From positions 157,010 through 221,009 of the forward strand of contig CACRXP010000015.1 in the NCBI GenBank assembly GCA_902702965.1: DNA of 64,000 bases. Reading direction: 5' to 3'. The translations under genes and the position numbers were made by a program. A model generated the notes under the pieces. It saw nothing but the letters and a program-made list of their open reading frames with translations. It had not been told where the DNA came from and did no database searches. Source of the DNA: Spirometra erinaceieuropaei. Lineage: Eukaryota; Platyhelminthes; Cestoda; Diphyllobothriidea; Diphyllobothriidae. Shown here one piece after another: positions 23,215 through 35,415 of the stretch. Each line of letters starts with the position of its first letter. The first letter of the stretch is position 1.

Positions 23215-23375
23215 TCTAAAGAAAAGACCGAAAGGTTGGAGACTGTTTCCAAAGTCTGCATACAGCAATTAAAACAGCTTCGCGAGAACAAGGAAATCTT
23301 TGCAATCCGGGCAGATAAACGAACTGGTATTATACGTGTCTTCGACTCCGGGCATCGTGTGGACCCAACGCTGGT
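23215..23375 (+). pseudogene. Penelope-like element relic: N-terminal block only
   Basis: The plus strand reads QQLKQLRENKEIFAIRADK followed by RTGIIRVFDSG, the conserved ADKG-type block that precedes the fingers in PLE reverse transcriptases. It closely resembles the LKQPRENRGILVTRLDK block of the minus-strand copy that ends at 22500. Nothing downstream can be assigned, so this is a short remnant. Its opposite orientation means that it is a separate insertion or a rearranged piece. Confidence 0.65.
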
Positions 23376-24974
23376 TTATTGGTTCTGACAGAGGCACGTG
23401 TAATAAATCAATTAAATTCCAGTCTTAATTGCAATTCCCTAAATGGTACGTTGTTTTCCAGAAATCATTTTACAATTAGTTGTCCTCAGCAGTCTGGCAG
23501 AAACTTCATGTGCAGTGGATTCGTTACTCGACGAAAGATGCTTTACACTAACAAGTGGAAAATAGCTTATCAAAAAATGGGAAATTAAGACGCAACAATA
23601 TCTCTGCATAACACTCGAAGATAACACAATCGAACACGCTTCGAGGCAGAATGTCACTTTTAACTGCTTAATCTATTTTTTGCCAGAAATTGGTTAGAAA
23701 TTAATTAGGTTGTAAATTCAAAAAATACGATTGTTGGCAATCCGTTTACTACGTATTCTTTACAGCAATCCGACTATCGTCCCTTCCCTTCCTGAGTTAA
23801 AATTCGAGAAAAGAGAACACTATATAGATGAGCTTACGTTTACAGTAAAGTTTTGAAAAAGATATTAGTTCTTGTCATGAATCATTCAGTAATGATAAAC
23901 CCAAATATCCAAATCTCTGTAATTATGCCCAAGAAGTGGACACAGAAAGCGCATTTTAGATGCAACAGATTAAAGTACGATGACAAATTTCCAATTATCG
24001 TAGCTTTTCCCTGTGTACATGCCTAAGGGTGTTTGCTTATGTGGGGGGGGGGGGGCTAGTAAATTCCGAACAAATCAGTAACCGCAGTAGTAGCAACCCC
24101 GAGGCCAATTTTATCTGTTTCTGAAGACGAATTTTCGACCACTGCTCACCTGCCTGCGTGTGTTTTGAAGTATAAACCATTATCATCAGTGTTTGCCCTC
24201 ACTTTAGAGATTCCCTGTCCAATGCTGCTAAAACTGTCTCATAGACAGGTTTTCTGAATAAGTCGTCCGTTTTCATTGGTTAAGAGGTTAGTAGACAGCA
24301 AATCTTTCTGGCACGAGGCAAATTAATTCGCCTTGAGGAGTGATTGGTTGTCGGGTCATTTAAACGGAGGTAGCCTCGTGTCCAGTGGATGTCATCTATG
24401 GCTTTATGAACTTAATTTAGTTACTTGGCTGTCTGTCTGGCAGATGCCTAATATCGTCCAAAACCTGGTCATTAGGACACTTGAGGGCGGTTCTCTTGTT
24501 CGCTTTGGGTGTCTGAAATCAACTAGGCAATACTGGCCACCATAAGCCGGTTCTGGGTAAACGGTCGCCCCCAGTTAATCGGTTTCCCCTCTACTGGCAA
24601 TCGGGTTATGCAATGGGACCTGCCCCTGGCTCGAAATAAACCAGAAACCAAATGCTAGAGGGAATCGAAGTAGATGCGTTTTAATTCATTCATTCGTAGG
24701 TAGTTATAATGCCATGAACAAGCCATAACGATTATTTGAATGTCTTTCGAAGTTTTGTCATTCAGTAGGCTCTGGTCAAGTGGAGCTTTACATGAATAAT
24801 GTCAGAAGTTTACTTAGGTCAACTGGTTAAGAACAGAAACAAGGTACATGCATAGCGCGAAGTGAGGAAACGAGTGTAGAAGTTTTACGCGTCTATCGAA
24901 AATTACGATTTTACTGATTGGCATAGGTCAACCATGACCAGCATAAAGGCGTACTCACGCCAGTCGTGTACGCG
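23376..24974. other. No recognisable gene
   Basis: A run of 14 G lies at 24042-24055. Loosely repeated phrases around 24330-24520 (GGTCATT followed by a GAGG/GGCGG motif) hint at a decayed tandem duplication, but I could not define a unit. Nothing else is visible. Confidence 0.4.
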
Positions 24975-25110
24975 AAGTCCTGCCCTGGACTCTAACCTCG
25001 AGACTGCTTGATCAATGTTTAGAAGTGGTCGACTGGCGGCGGCAAATAGGCTGTAAATGGTAATTCCGGCCTTTCATGTCTTCCTCAGTATTACCTTCCC
25101 ATTAGTCTAT
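24975..25110 (+). mobile_element. tRNA-derived SINE fragment
   Basis: A box B-like GGACTCTAACCTCG (about 24987-25000) is followed by GTCGACTGGCGGCGGCAAAT and GTAAATGGTAATTCCGGCC. This is the body arrangement also seen at 8940-9050. The 5' half of the tRNA head is not clear, so the copy is probably old or truncated. Confidence 0.5.
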
Positions 25111-27394
25111 GTTGTTTCTGTACTAATCCAATGGATTTAAAGGAACAACATCAATCATGACGCATGTGGTTGATCCCAATCATGATTATAACTCAGACCT
25201 CTGAGCAGAGAGATTCGGGACCATTTAAAGAAAAGGCTGCTCTTGCGTACAGCAACACGCGCTCTACTCATAGGCGAAGACAAGACTGGGATTGCTTACG
25301 GGGACACATTTTCGCGCACGCTGTGGACTTCGTCAATGCCCTCTGGTGCATAATAAAGAACTTGAGACAAGGGTATTTGGATGGCGTTAATCAAGAATAT
25401 CCCACAGTTTTGCTTTAACCACCGCGCGTCAGCACTTACCCCATGCATTTTCTGGTAGAGGCCGCAAGCATTACAAACCGGTTCTCCGTCAGATGTTTTA
25501 CGCCACAGTGAAGTTTGAGTAGTCTGACAGTTTACGCAGATGATGCCCTGTCTTTGCGCAGATCGCGTCTAGAAAAGACGGAGAATGAGGAAATTTACTG
25601 CCTTTTTCTAATGGTTTTCAACTCGGCCGCTCTATGATGCAAATGATCTCGCTCCTGAAGGGAAATAGTTTACTAAAAGCTGGCTTTTGACCACACCCTA
25701 AGAATGAATGGTAAAGACTCGAGCTGGGACTGGTGAAATTCAACCGGGCCATCTGCAGTAACAGGAATCAAGTTTGGTGTATTTTATCCACAAATTCTAT
25801 GCCAATTTCTAGATGAGCTCACTAGAACAGGAAAAGGACAAATACTGAAAAACTAAATGCCCGACACGCGGACAGAAACACTCGTACGTCTGAAAAATCA
25901 AACTTCTTTTGTCCTCTCAACACGAACACCTGGTTAGTAAAGTTTGATTAAATCTCTTTGATTAACGACACTGGACGCAAGATCGTCCGCTTTTATCAGA
26001 GGTAGTGCTACTGAGACAAAGACCGCTTCCTGCGGGGAAGACATCACGAACATTAGCGCTATTGACCAAATGGACTACTTAACAGTCACCATCATGTTAA
26101 GCTTTGTGACATTTTTCATTCTGACATACGGGTAGGCAACATATAAGTTGAGTAATGATCACTAGTCGTGGCAAACAAAATCACAAGTCTACAAGGGTTC
26201 AAAGTTTGTTCAAAAATCCAAACAGAACAGTCAGATTTTCTGACCACAGTTTAGATCTTAAGAACAAAAGAATCAAAAGAAAGTATCATGATGTGAGCTT
26301 TCTTTGAGAGGCATTATGTCCCAGAATGGAGAAACAGTTATGTGCATTTTCGGCATCCATGTTTTAACATCGAAGACTTTGACAACGCGACATATTGTCC
26401 TGGCGAATTTTGCTGCATATTTCATAGTTGACGAAGTATTCAAAAAGTGTTAACGAAACCATATTCTTGAATGTAACTGATGGATTCTACTGAGTACGTA
26501 TTTCGCACAGTTCAGTCGTTCAATACGAAACAAGTACTATGCCTACCAAACTTTTCCTTCAGTTGAAAACTCTGCATTCCGTAGGTGACTAACAAACTTA
26601 CTTGGCACACTTGCGCCAAGAAGTAAAAATTATAAATGCTGGATGCTAATGTCGAGTACTTGTCTGTCCTGCTTGCATGAGGCGATCGGGCATTTCCGTT
26701 TACCTTTGGAGCTAACGCAGACAGTCACATAACGATGAACAATAAACGCCTGAGAAATGTTTGCAATCAGGATGAATAAGTTAACGCATTTTTGTACAAC
26801 ATTGTACATCCCATTCTGTGGCTGATAGCGTGATCTCGGTAGCCCATGCGATAGAACATTTGAATAAAATACCCAACAAACAGATGAATTGTGGTTCAAA
26901 CCTTGGGGACGCGAGTATCTGGAGTTTGGATGTCCATGAAAAATGGTTGAAAATCATCCGGAAACAGACATCGCAGCGTCCCTAATTTTATTATTAATAG
27001 TCCTCGCTTGTTAAGTAGTGCGCGTCCCCATATGACACAAGTATCTCAATCATGTTACAGAAGTAAATATTCCACCAGCCAGATTGTGAGACCCCGCGGC
27101 CTTGGTGGCATACGAATTAACGTCAGCTGGGGCAAGGTTGAGCACAGACTGCGCTTTAAGTACTCATGTCACGAGGTCCCAACCGATGGCTCTGCATTTA
27201 ATCCTAATTAAAGTGGATCAGGTAGACATCCGGTGGGTTCCAGATAGGTTGCTTTTGAAAACCTGTTGGTGCAGTTGGCTTACTGGATTTGAAATTGTGG
27301 GTTCCACACTTTTTTGTAGGTTGGGCTGCTAACTAAGCCCAACTGTGATTGAACTCGGGGCTCTCGAGCGGGGTCTCGTAGAATGACATAACCG
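25111..27394. other. No recognisable feature
   Basis: I see no domain, splice-supported exon, RNA gene or repeat end in this stretch. Short frames around 25164-25418 and 26630-26899 have no recognisable motif. Confidence 0.45.
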
Positions 27395-27525
27395 GTAAAA
27401 ACAAGGAAGACAAGAATGACCATTTCTGGCTTATGAGCCGTCATCAGCCAGTCCTCCCCTACCCCAGGTTTTTGATGCCTGAGTTTCGGACCGGTGCTCT
27501 GTTGGTTAGGTGGACTGAAACTAAA
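27395..27525 (-). mobile_element. tRNA-derived SINE
   Basis: On the minus strand a box A-like CCACCTAACCAACAGAGC is followed by a box B-like GGTCCGAAACTCAGG and the body GGCTGATGACGGCTCATAAG and CCAGAAATGGTCATTCTTGT. It matches the copy at 8890 in order and spacing. A second box B-like sequence close by (27345-27365) might be a neighbouring, more decayed copy. Confidence 0.55.
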
Positions 27526-29695
27526 TCATGCGGGGATTCCTGAAAGACGTAACCAAATGATTGACACTGTTGGCATCCATATGGACGCTACTAGGTAAAT
27601 CTCTAACGCGCCGACATCGCCGCAAACAACAAAATAAGGCGGGTTTAAGGCCATAGAACCAGAACCCTAACACATTGGAATTAAATCGATGCCTGGAGAG
27701 TCATGATGCACCAAAAATATAGACTAAACTGCCAGTTTCTCTACTTTCATTGTAATCGGGCGGGGGTGAGAGGGATTGACATTTTCCCAACATCCTTTGA
27801 GGCCGAAGGGCGAGAGAGGGGAATAAAGGCTTGGCTTGGCTCGGCTTCTGTCCGATAAGCGATTACCATTTTGCGACCGGTGTACGTGCGCCTGCTGGCT
27901 GCGTCCGCATTCATTGAAATCGAGGTCACCAGCACCGATTCTGCCCAAAGGAAACGGCCACCCCCCTCCCCTCCCCCAATGGCGCTCCGGACCTCCCACG
28001 CACGACCGGGGTGGGGGCGGGGAGGCGGTCACGGCAACATCGGTGAGACCACCCCCATAAAGCGCTCTGGCGGTACACACGTGTCTACAGGAGCACATGG
28101 GCAACCATAGTGTAGACCCGCTGGAGGTGTAACCAGAAAAACAGAAGCTACTGAGTCTGGACAAAATGCGCCTAGTCGTTTGGGGTGGGTAGAGGAAGAC
28201 ACACCTCGATTCGGAGACAAATAATTTTGGCAGGTGTGACAAGTTCACAGGCAAGACGGGCCTAGCCCTTGTTATCTCAACTTTGTCAAACACATCCACC
28301 GCACTATCTGCAAAGCGCAGTTACGTGGGGAGGAGAAGGGGTGGAATTCAGATTTAAAGGAACATTGTCGGAAGGGACGGAAGAACTATAAAACGGGAGC
28401 CTGGTACCCTAAGGACACAGGAAGACGTGAAACAAAAGAGGAAAGGCGTTTTCCCGAGCAAAAACTCCGGTGGTTTGCGACCGTCAAATCAGTAAATATG
28501 ATCAAATTATTCTTGCTGCAGCGTCTAAAAGTGAAGCAGAAAGTTACGATAAAAAGCGTGGAATCGCCTTTCTACCCTTAATTCGAAGGTGCCAAGTGTG
28601 AGATGTTTCATCCCCCACTCATTAACACGTCTCTGTTCTCTTACATCATAACTGAAGCGCTCTGCTCACCATGTACCTTGTAACCGTGCGTTTATACCAT
28701 CAACTCCTAGAAGCCTAACTAAACGGGTAAATAAATTAAGAGGTAGGCGCGAATGCCTGGCTGTATGCGCTAGCGAGGGGAGCCGGGAGTTGGGAGCCGC
28801 AGCACAACAGGACAAAAGCCGGATCTGTTAGTTTTTGCCGTTTACTGTATGCGAGTGTGATGCAAAGCAGGAAACTGGTATCGGCAAGTACAGAGTTACC
28901 GAGGTCACTGGCAAGGGTTTGTGGGAAAAGATGGTGTGGTGTGGCACCTCAGGAGAGCATAAGGGGTTCCACTTAAGTGATAACCTGAAGTACATTCAGC
29001 AGCAAGTCGGTAGTTTCTTTGGGCAAGCATAACGCAACTTCCTAATATTACACATACCATGGTACAGGCTAGCGAATATTGTTTCCGTTCTCTAAGAAAA
29101 ATCACCGGATTTATAAAGTAAAAAATCACCAGTTAGCAAGTGACAAACGAACGTTTCATTTCTGAGAAAATTCCCACTTTTAATGAGACTGGGTTGAATC
29201 TTTGTTTGTATATGAAAACGGTATACTTGAGGTTCGACATTTTGCCTTTGTAAAGCGAATCCCATTCTCCAACTGGACACAGAGCTGCAATTGTCTCAAG
29301 TTTGAGTCAGATTTTGATTTCCCGCAAGTGAACGGAATGCGAAAAAATAATGAAGATAGATTATATCGAGGATGACTCAATGACGCTGAACAAAGTCTAA
29401 TCAAAAGAAACATGCAGTTGTTGACTGAGAGATGGAAAATTAAATAAATAACGTCTGGTCACACAATCAAAATATCGGCCAAGAAAGGGGAAACTTTTTG
29501 AAGATGAATCACGACAAGTGTAAAGGAAGCTGAAAGTCATTTTTGAATTGTATGCCTTTATCAGTTTTTCATACCTCAAGTCCGTAGCTCCTGTGAACAG
29601 AGGAAACAAGCGGCTTCTATCCAGGAATCAGGACGGACAGATGACCACCGGGGTCATGTGAATTTGATTACCCATATCTCAGTCTGTAACTCAAT
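27526..29695. other. No assignable gene; GC-rich patch
   Basis: A minus-strand open frame of 191 codons covers 27724-28299 in a GC-rich patch where the plus strand is also open in two phases. It has no domain I recognise and includes proline/glycine runs from C/G tracts, so I do not call it a gene. The remainder shows nothing. Confidence 0.4.
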
Positions 29696-29850
29696 CCATA
29701 AAGATTTGTCTCAATTAAAAACGGGGTCTGGTCCAAACCCGGGTGCTTTAGACCTGCAACTGGGGTGTGACTGGTTGATGCAGTAAATATGCTGGAAATG
29801 GCCATTCCAGTCTCCTCAGTTTACGTCAGTGATACAGTCCAATTGTTAAA
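29696..29850 (+). mobile_element. tRNA-derived SINE
   Basis: A box B-like GGTCCAAACCCGG (about 29731-29743) is followed by ACTGGTTGATGCAGTAAATA and GGAAATGGCCATTCCAGTC, matching the SINE body seen elsewhere in the window. The box A region is weak. It lies a little over 1 kb beyond the 3'-most exon found for the GATA-like gene, in what could be a later intron. Confidence 0.5.
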
Positions 29851-30939
29851 CGTTCGTAGCCCTGCAACTGCCTATGAGGGCACTAGGCCAAAGTTGTGAG
29901 TTGAAGTGAAGGGTCCATATCCCCTGTGTCATCGGGCCCTATTCGCGTACGCCACTCCTATGTAACCCGGTTGAGAAGCTAACCCCCCACTAGTCTATAC
30001 TGCACGGCAGTTGTTGTCCATGCATATCAGCATGCTGATTTTCCATTGAATATTCGCCTCCCGACTCAATGAAATATCACTCAAAGGAATTTCGTTTGTT
30101 TTGACCTTTCAATTTAATACCAAATTCACTATATTTAATAGGCAGTAAAGGCAGATTCATCTTTAAAGTCGTTTTAGGAGGTCATCTGAAGTCGTGTGGA
30201 CTTCTCTGTCATTAACAGTCACGTTTGCTTTTATGCATGGCAAGGCTTACTAGCAGTATTATCATTTGCAAACGATCTTTTATGTCGTCGAGGAGGAGCA
30301 TGTCAAAACTCGTGAAATACTGAGAAGTAAATACTACCGGCAGTTAATTCATGCAGCCAGCGAATAGGGATAATACTGAGGCAGTCAAACTATTTAAAAT
30401 TATAAGTGTCACTTTTAAAAATGAAATATACGTTATTTCTATACTTAAAGTTTAAAGAGGATATCGTTTCTCATTAAGATGTTAAGAGGAATATTTTTTG
30501 CGCGCCGTAGAGAAAAATGCATGGCCATTCGCGGACATAATCGAAAAATTCAAGGTTTAAATACATTAAAACCGTATGCTGCTAACAGCTTCTGGACTGA
30601 TCAAGTAAATGTCTTAGATCGTTGTGTACGGATTAATGAAAACTAGTGGTCCGTAAGTTTACATACTGTTTGGAGATCAAATAAATGCAAAGAAATCATT
30701 AAATTGTTAACAGACCCAATTTGTTTTAATCTTGCAGCCAATAGTACACATCCAATAAGAGATATTTTAATCGCTACCTTTCAAACATCAACTTGGCATC
30801 AACTCTGATAGCCTAGACCGTTATTTATAACAGGGGACTTTTCAAAGTACCAATTGCAGTAATTGGCGGGAATGAGGTGAACACTTTATCTATCAATATT
30901 CAAATAGCATTTCCCAATGAAACAAGCCATCGCATTTAC
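29851..30939. other. Probable intron or flank of the GATA-like gene; nothing recognised
   Basis: The sequence is AT-rich (especially 30390-30760) with no open frame of note. It lies directly downstream, in gene orientation, of the donor site at 30939-30938, so the start of this stretch should be intron if the gene call is right. I searched it on the minus strand for a second GATA finger and did not find one. Confidence 0.45.
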
Positions 30940-31319
30940 CGATCGTCGTATGCAGTTTTCCGATTGCACCTTAACTGGTTTCGAACACACAGCGTGTGAT
31001 GATAGTCGTGCCGTGTTCGCAGTTCCATCCACTTGCATGTTAGAGGTCGCATGCGACAGGGAGACAGACGGCGTCTGTTGTGAGACGTATGGCCGAATAC
31101 TAGGTGGCTCCTGAAACGATGTCTGATCGGATGGTAGGCCGGACAGCAGTGGTGACGGCGCTGGCTGGTAGCCGCTATATCCCAGGGGGACACGGGCGCA
31201 AGCGACGCAAAGAAAATTTCCTGCCCCGTCAGGTCGGTAAGGCGACTGTCCGAGCTTGCCACAGCTGACACACTCATGAACGTTATTCAGTCCCCATGTG
31301 AAGAAGGCCGCGTGACATG
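30940..31319 (-). CDS. GATA-type zinc-finger protein, exon with N-terminal finger
   Basis: GATA factors are nuclear transcription factors that bind (A/T)GATA(A/G) sites through one or two zinc fingers. This 380-bp exon encodes a C-X2-C-X17-C-X2-C finger, ECVSCGKLGQSPYRPDGAGN followed by FLCVAC. The cysteine spacing and the DGAGNFLC core match the N-terminal finger of the family (usually DGTGHYLCNAC). The LWRR segment is altered to PYRP, so DNA contact may be weak. The exon has a pyrimidine-rich acceptor (TTTGCTTTTAG, AG at 31321-31320) and a donor TCG|GTAAAT ending at 30940. It carries 2 + 378 nt, so its phase fits the exon at 32377-32874. After the finger the protein is serine/proline-rich. 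The C-terminal finger must lie on a later exon that I did not find. Assignment to GATA is likely but not certain. Confidence 0.72.
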
Positions 31320-31694
31320 CTAAAAGCAAAGAGTCATGTTATTTGAGACAAAATCGTAACATTGGTTTTTACAAGCCCCTACCTAGAAATGTAGCGGAAA
31401 ACACATAGGGTCTCCGTGATTTTAGATCAGGGCAGAAAGAACAAAGTCGAATTCCGCTGGAACAATGTACAGTGGGCTGATCACACTCGATGCCTACTTC
31501 TAGTATGCCGTACAAAGTTATTTCAGCAAACCTAAAAGAGGGGGCGGCGCGAAATCGTGCGTATCAAACGTACGTCTGGGACAATCACATCTCAGCCACT
31601 ACGCCTGATTTCACTTCCAGTCTGTTTGAAGCACACACCACTTTTTCTCGATGGGTGAGGGAGAAGAGTGAGGTCGGTACAGCTTGAACTTCCC

Positions 31695-32050
31695 TCGACT
31701 TAAAACTTTGGGTTTTCCCTGCATTTTAGCATGTTGTAAATAGATGGGGAGATAAAAAACCTCAAAATAACTCTACAGCAAGGAGTCATTGCCGTTTATC
31801 GTTTGGTCTGGAGAATAGTGCTAACTCTCTGGTGGACAGTCTCCCAGACCAGTACGCGCTTTTGCCTACCAAAGTGTCTTTCTAACGTACTGGTCTGGGA
31901 GACTGTCCACCAGAGAGTTAGCACTGTTCTCCAGACCAAACGATAAACGGCAATGACTCCTCCTTGCTGTAGACTTATTTTGAGGTTTTTTATCTCCTCA
32001 TCTATTTACAACATGCTAAAATGCAGGGAAAACCCGAAGTTTTAAGTCGA
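31695..32050. repeat. 356-bp near-perfect palindrome in the GATA-like intron
   Basis: The arms 31695-31856 and 31886-32050 are reverse complements over about 162 bp with only a few mismatches and small indels. They are separated by a 29-bp loop. The outer ends read TCGACTTAAA and TTTAAGTCGA. No target duplication is obvious. If the host gene is transcribed, the intron would contain a hairpin of about 160 bp. The size and short loop resemble the palindrome at 51890-52230, although the sequences differ. It could be a foldback transposon or a tail-to-tail double insertion. Confidence 0.85.
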
Positions 32051-32376
32051 CTCGGAACCCCGAAGTAAGCCAACGTCAGACTCCTTACAGAACAGTCGCC
32101 ATGCACGATGTGGTGTAGTATCAAAGGAACTTAGACGGTTAGAAACCAAAAGAATGAAGAATGATGCAATGAATCTAACTGCTTTGAGCTCGGCATAGAC
32201 GAATGCCCTTCAAGGTTTTAGAGTTTTTTGAAAGGCGGAAAGATGCATGTAACAGACAGTCAACGGAATGCAAATTTCTGAAACCCAAAGGCTAATCTGA
32301 CTACGCTGCATCTCAGAATCTTGAATGCGATTATTTGTTAGGCCAACCTGCAAGCATGCAATGTAGCAAAACTTAC

Positions 32377-32874
32377 TGTTCTGTGTTTTTGGGACGCTAT
32401 CCGTGAGCAGGCGTGTCTGGTATTCGGCAATTTGTTGACCGCAAAAGGGCGTCATAAAAGGCTGATAGAGGGGAAAGTGGACCGTTGGAGTAGGCCCAGC
32501 TGAAGAATCTAAGAACACCTCGGTGGGGGAGGAACTCGACGACGCCAAGGAAAAGTCCGATTTATGATCAACCAGGCTTGCCTGATACGAAACCCAGTCT
32601 TCTGAAGGAGACAAGACAGTGTTCATTCGCTTCTTCCCTTTATGGGATTCTGATTGCATCCGTGAGGCATCATGACAAAAGTGCTTACTCGACAGGATAT
32701 CAGAAGACCTGTCCTGCAGAGAATTTGAAGACGGAATTCCATGTCCTGCATATTGGTTGTTAGGCGAATTTTGATCAGCAGTTGCATTTTTCTGATTACA
32801 CAGATCAAATGAGCACCACCCGGGACTGTTGTTTGGGAACGATGGCGGTGAGCTTTCGAATAACATTCGAAGAA
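32377..32874 (-). CDS. GATA-type zinc-finger protein, upstream exon
   Basis: A 498-bp exon with an open frame of 163 codons from an ATG at 32866, rich in serine, asparagine and proline and without a domain, as is usual for the N-terminal part of GATA factors. It ends with HFPLYQPFMTPFCGQQIAEY and a little more, then a strong donor (ACA|GTAAGT, 32376-32371). The last base A joins the CA at 31319 to make an ACA codon, giving TCHAAFFTWG before the finger, so the 1057-bp intron is phase-consistent. A good acceptor (CTTTTTATTCCAG, AG at 32876-32875) precedes the exon, so the ATG may be internal and earlier exons may exist at higher coordinates. If not, translation starts at 32866 and the two exons give about 290 residues. 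Confidence 0.65.
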
Positions 32875-34934
32875 CTGGAATAAAAAGGCTAGGGTAAATG
32901 CAGGCAATCTTTAGGAAGGTTGTTGACCACTTTGAATCTTTTACTATTTAAAAACAAACTTCTCCTTCTCGCAAAACAGATAAAATTCACTTTAGCGCCT
33001 TTCCGAGGTCCGAAATTCATCTGTGCGTGATAGTTATTGAAAGCGCATCTCGTTAGTATATTGACTGACATTTTTCTACTATGGTAAGCACAAACTCGTC
33101 AAAGACATGCCCTCTCAGCCATTAACCCCAATATATAAATCGTAATACCAGAAACGATTAATCTTTGAGGACTGTACTATCATGCTGCATAAATCGGCTC
33201 GGTCATTTTGGCCTGTCCCAAGAAAATGAAGTCAAAGTGGCAAAACAAGATCTCACACTCCCTCCCTAATATAATTCGCCCCTTTACCAAAATGAATTGA
33301 CGGAACTCCAGCATGGGATTATTCTGTACGCACTGTTGACACATACAAGGCTGATGGGTAGTTGCAGAGTTTCATTCGGAAACAAACACTTATGACGTCC
33401 AAAGGTCCGCAATGAGGTGAGACAAAATTCGATGATCAACCTCGTCCCAGTTAGCACAAATTAAACAACGTAGTCAGTTTAGTGTGTGATTAAATTAAAA
33501 GGTGTCACCTACCGAGGGTCAAAGACGCACTAAAGAGGCTGGGTGTTTCTTTCTAAGGTTTGTCAAAGGTGCTACAGTGGTTCATGTTTATCTTCATTCC
33601 CCGTCCCCCTGACCCTCTTTCCCTGTCCTAACACACGTTTGCAATCAGCACCCCCCGTCCCATTTAGGCACCCGCGCCAATCCACATTGAGGTTATTCCG
33701 CACAGGTTAGCCAATCAAAGTGAAGCACAGTCGTTGTCATGTCCAGGTTGCCGAAGCGGGCGCGAGTAACTGTGCCAGCACAATTGTAGACGGCTCAATC
33801 ATGTGGGCAAACCTGCGGTTGTCGTATAAGAAGACGGTGGTGGGCGATAAGCAAAGTAGTTTATAATCGACGCCGCAACGGGAGGCGCTCAGCCAAATAT
33901 CGTCCCGCAGGAGTGAGCATTGTTACCAATGTTACGAGAATGTCAGGTTCTCAGTTCCCGAGCAAAGGATCACTTGTTTAGGCCAATGCAGCCCAGCGTG
34001 ATTCGCTTCACTAAATTCCCTCTGGAGACGGCAGGAAGTCCGGAAGCGATATGGGCACACGTCCTTACATGCCTCGAAATCTTAGCTACTTGGGATGGCA
34101 TGTTAAATGAAGTAAACAGACATAGCCTTGTTACTGACATATTTGAGATGCATTTTCTCTCCGGACGTGGAATCAGTGTGCATTCATTTAAATAGAAGAT
34201 GAGTTGGAATGCCAGCTTCCTTAGTAGCACACGTGAGTATTAATGGACTCTTCGGAAGGGTTATAGGATGGAAACTAGATTGGTGTTGAGATTGAAGTGG
34301 GGATTGTGACGAATTTCAAACACCCTTGAAGAACAGGTGTCGACTACTGCGAAATCCGGTTTCTTACCGAAGGCAGTAGACAAGTTTTGGACTTTTAGGT
34401 CACATGGAACTAAGAAACCCTCGGAAAAAGGGTAGACGAGAATCGTTGGAGTTAACGGATACTTTGTAGACTGGGAGTAGGGTAAAGGGTTTCAGTGAAT
34501 TTTGGTTCCCTTGTTAAGACCCACTACCAAAAAACATGCAGTAGTTTAAGCCAAGCGTGAGGGATATCTGTGGGCAATGATAATGTGTGGAAGAAGAAGA
34601 TTCAGACCGAAAGAGGGGACTAAATCGCCATGGCGCATAAACTTGCTTGCCAGTATAAGAAATCTGACGCGTTTGCATCTACCACGGCGTGCTTGAATCT
34701 ATCAGGGCTTGGAAAATTGCTGGCAGATAAGATAAATCGGCCCTCCTCGATTAGATAGTCAGGCTATGATGGCTGCCTTTACGGAACTATCACTCATTTA
34801 AGATGCGGATAAGACTGTTGAGCTTTTTTACTCATTGCACCCAAGATCACCTCCGGTCGTCCTGACATTGTTTTGTCATCGGAGTAGGATGGATGGGGGA
34901 GGGTGGCGTGCGATTGACGTTATGCAGGTCTCTT
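32875..34934. other. Upstream flank or intron of the GATA-like gene; nothing assigned
   Basis: I found no further exon on the minus strand. A C-rich tract (33600-33665) is followed by CCAAT at 33711 and TATAAG at 33826, which might be promoter-like on the plus strand, but no transcript can be tied to them. The plus-strand frame at 33920-34195 has no motif I recognise. Confidence 0.35.
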
Positions 34935-35032
34935 TCACTTAAAAACTAATTTACGGGAAAGTTGCCATCCTTCCCTCACCGCTTTGCTTAGGCACGCGGT
35001 GGAGATCGTCGCTTGCGACAGTCAAGCTGTCA
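34935..35032 (-). repeat. Dispersed repeat, short copy 3
   Basis: The plus strand reads AAAAACTAATTTACGGGAAA and later GGCACGCGGTGGAGATCGTC and GCTTGCGACAGTC. These correspond, in the same order, to blocks of the repeat at 15540-15871. The match is partial and diverged. Confidence 0.45.
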
Positions 35033-35267
35033 GCCCTAGTCAGCACAGGAATTGAGCTTTGTCCTGAAAATATATTAGACGGTACAGTAAGAGTTGTACA
35101 GTACCATGATACTCGGCCTTCAGTTTCTTAGGTTGGACCCTCGTTGTCCACAGGAGTTGGGTCTCGATGATGTGCTCATCTTCTGGTTAAATAACATGTG
35201 AAATTATAACATGAACAAGTAGCTTCATTTTCATCCATGCTTTCAACTTCTCCTTGCATTACACTGG

Positions 35268-35415
35268 AGCCAGACGCTCATGGTCTGCCTGCAATGCAGG
35301 GGTAAACGCGGACGCTGGATTCAAACCTTGGGTATGCCCTGCTTGGAGCCAGGTATGGCCGATTGACGACGTCAGAAAACCCAAAACGGTAACTCTACTT
35401 TCCCTTACTCACACT
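35268..35415 (+). mobile_element. tRNA-derived SINE
   Basis: A head including GGTCTGCCTGCAATGCAGGG leads to a box B-like GGATTCAAACCTTGG (about 35316-35330) and a body with GGTATGGCCGATTGACGACG. Order and spacing agree with the copy at 8890. The short plus-strand open frame over it is not a gene. Confidence 0.5.

Noticed and set aside
27724..28299. Minus-strand open frame of 191 codons
   Set aside because: GC-rich patch in which several phases on both strands are open; no domain and no splice support.
33711..33831. CCAAT and TATAAG as a possible promoter
   Set aside because: Such short motifs occur by chance, and no downstream gene could be recognised.
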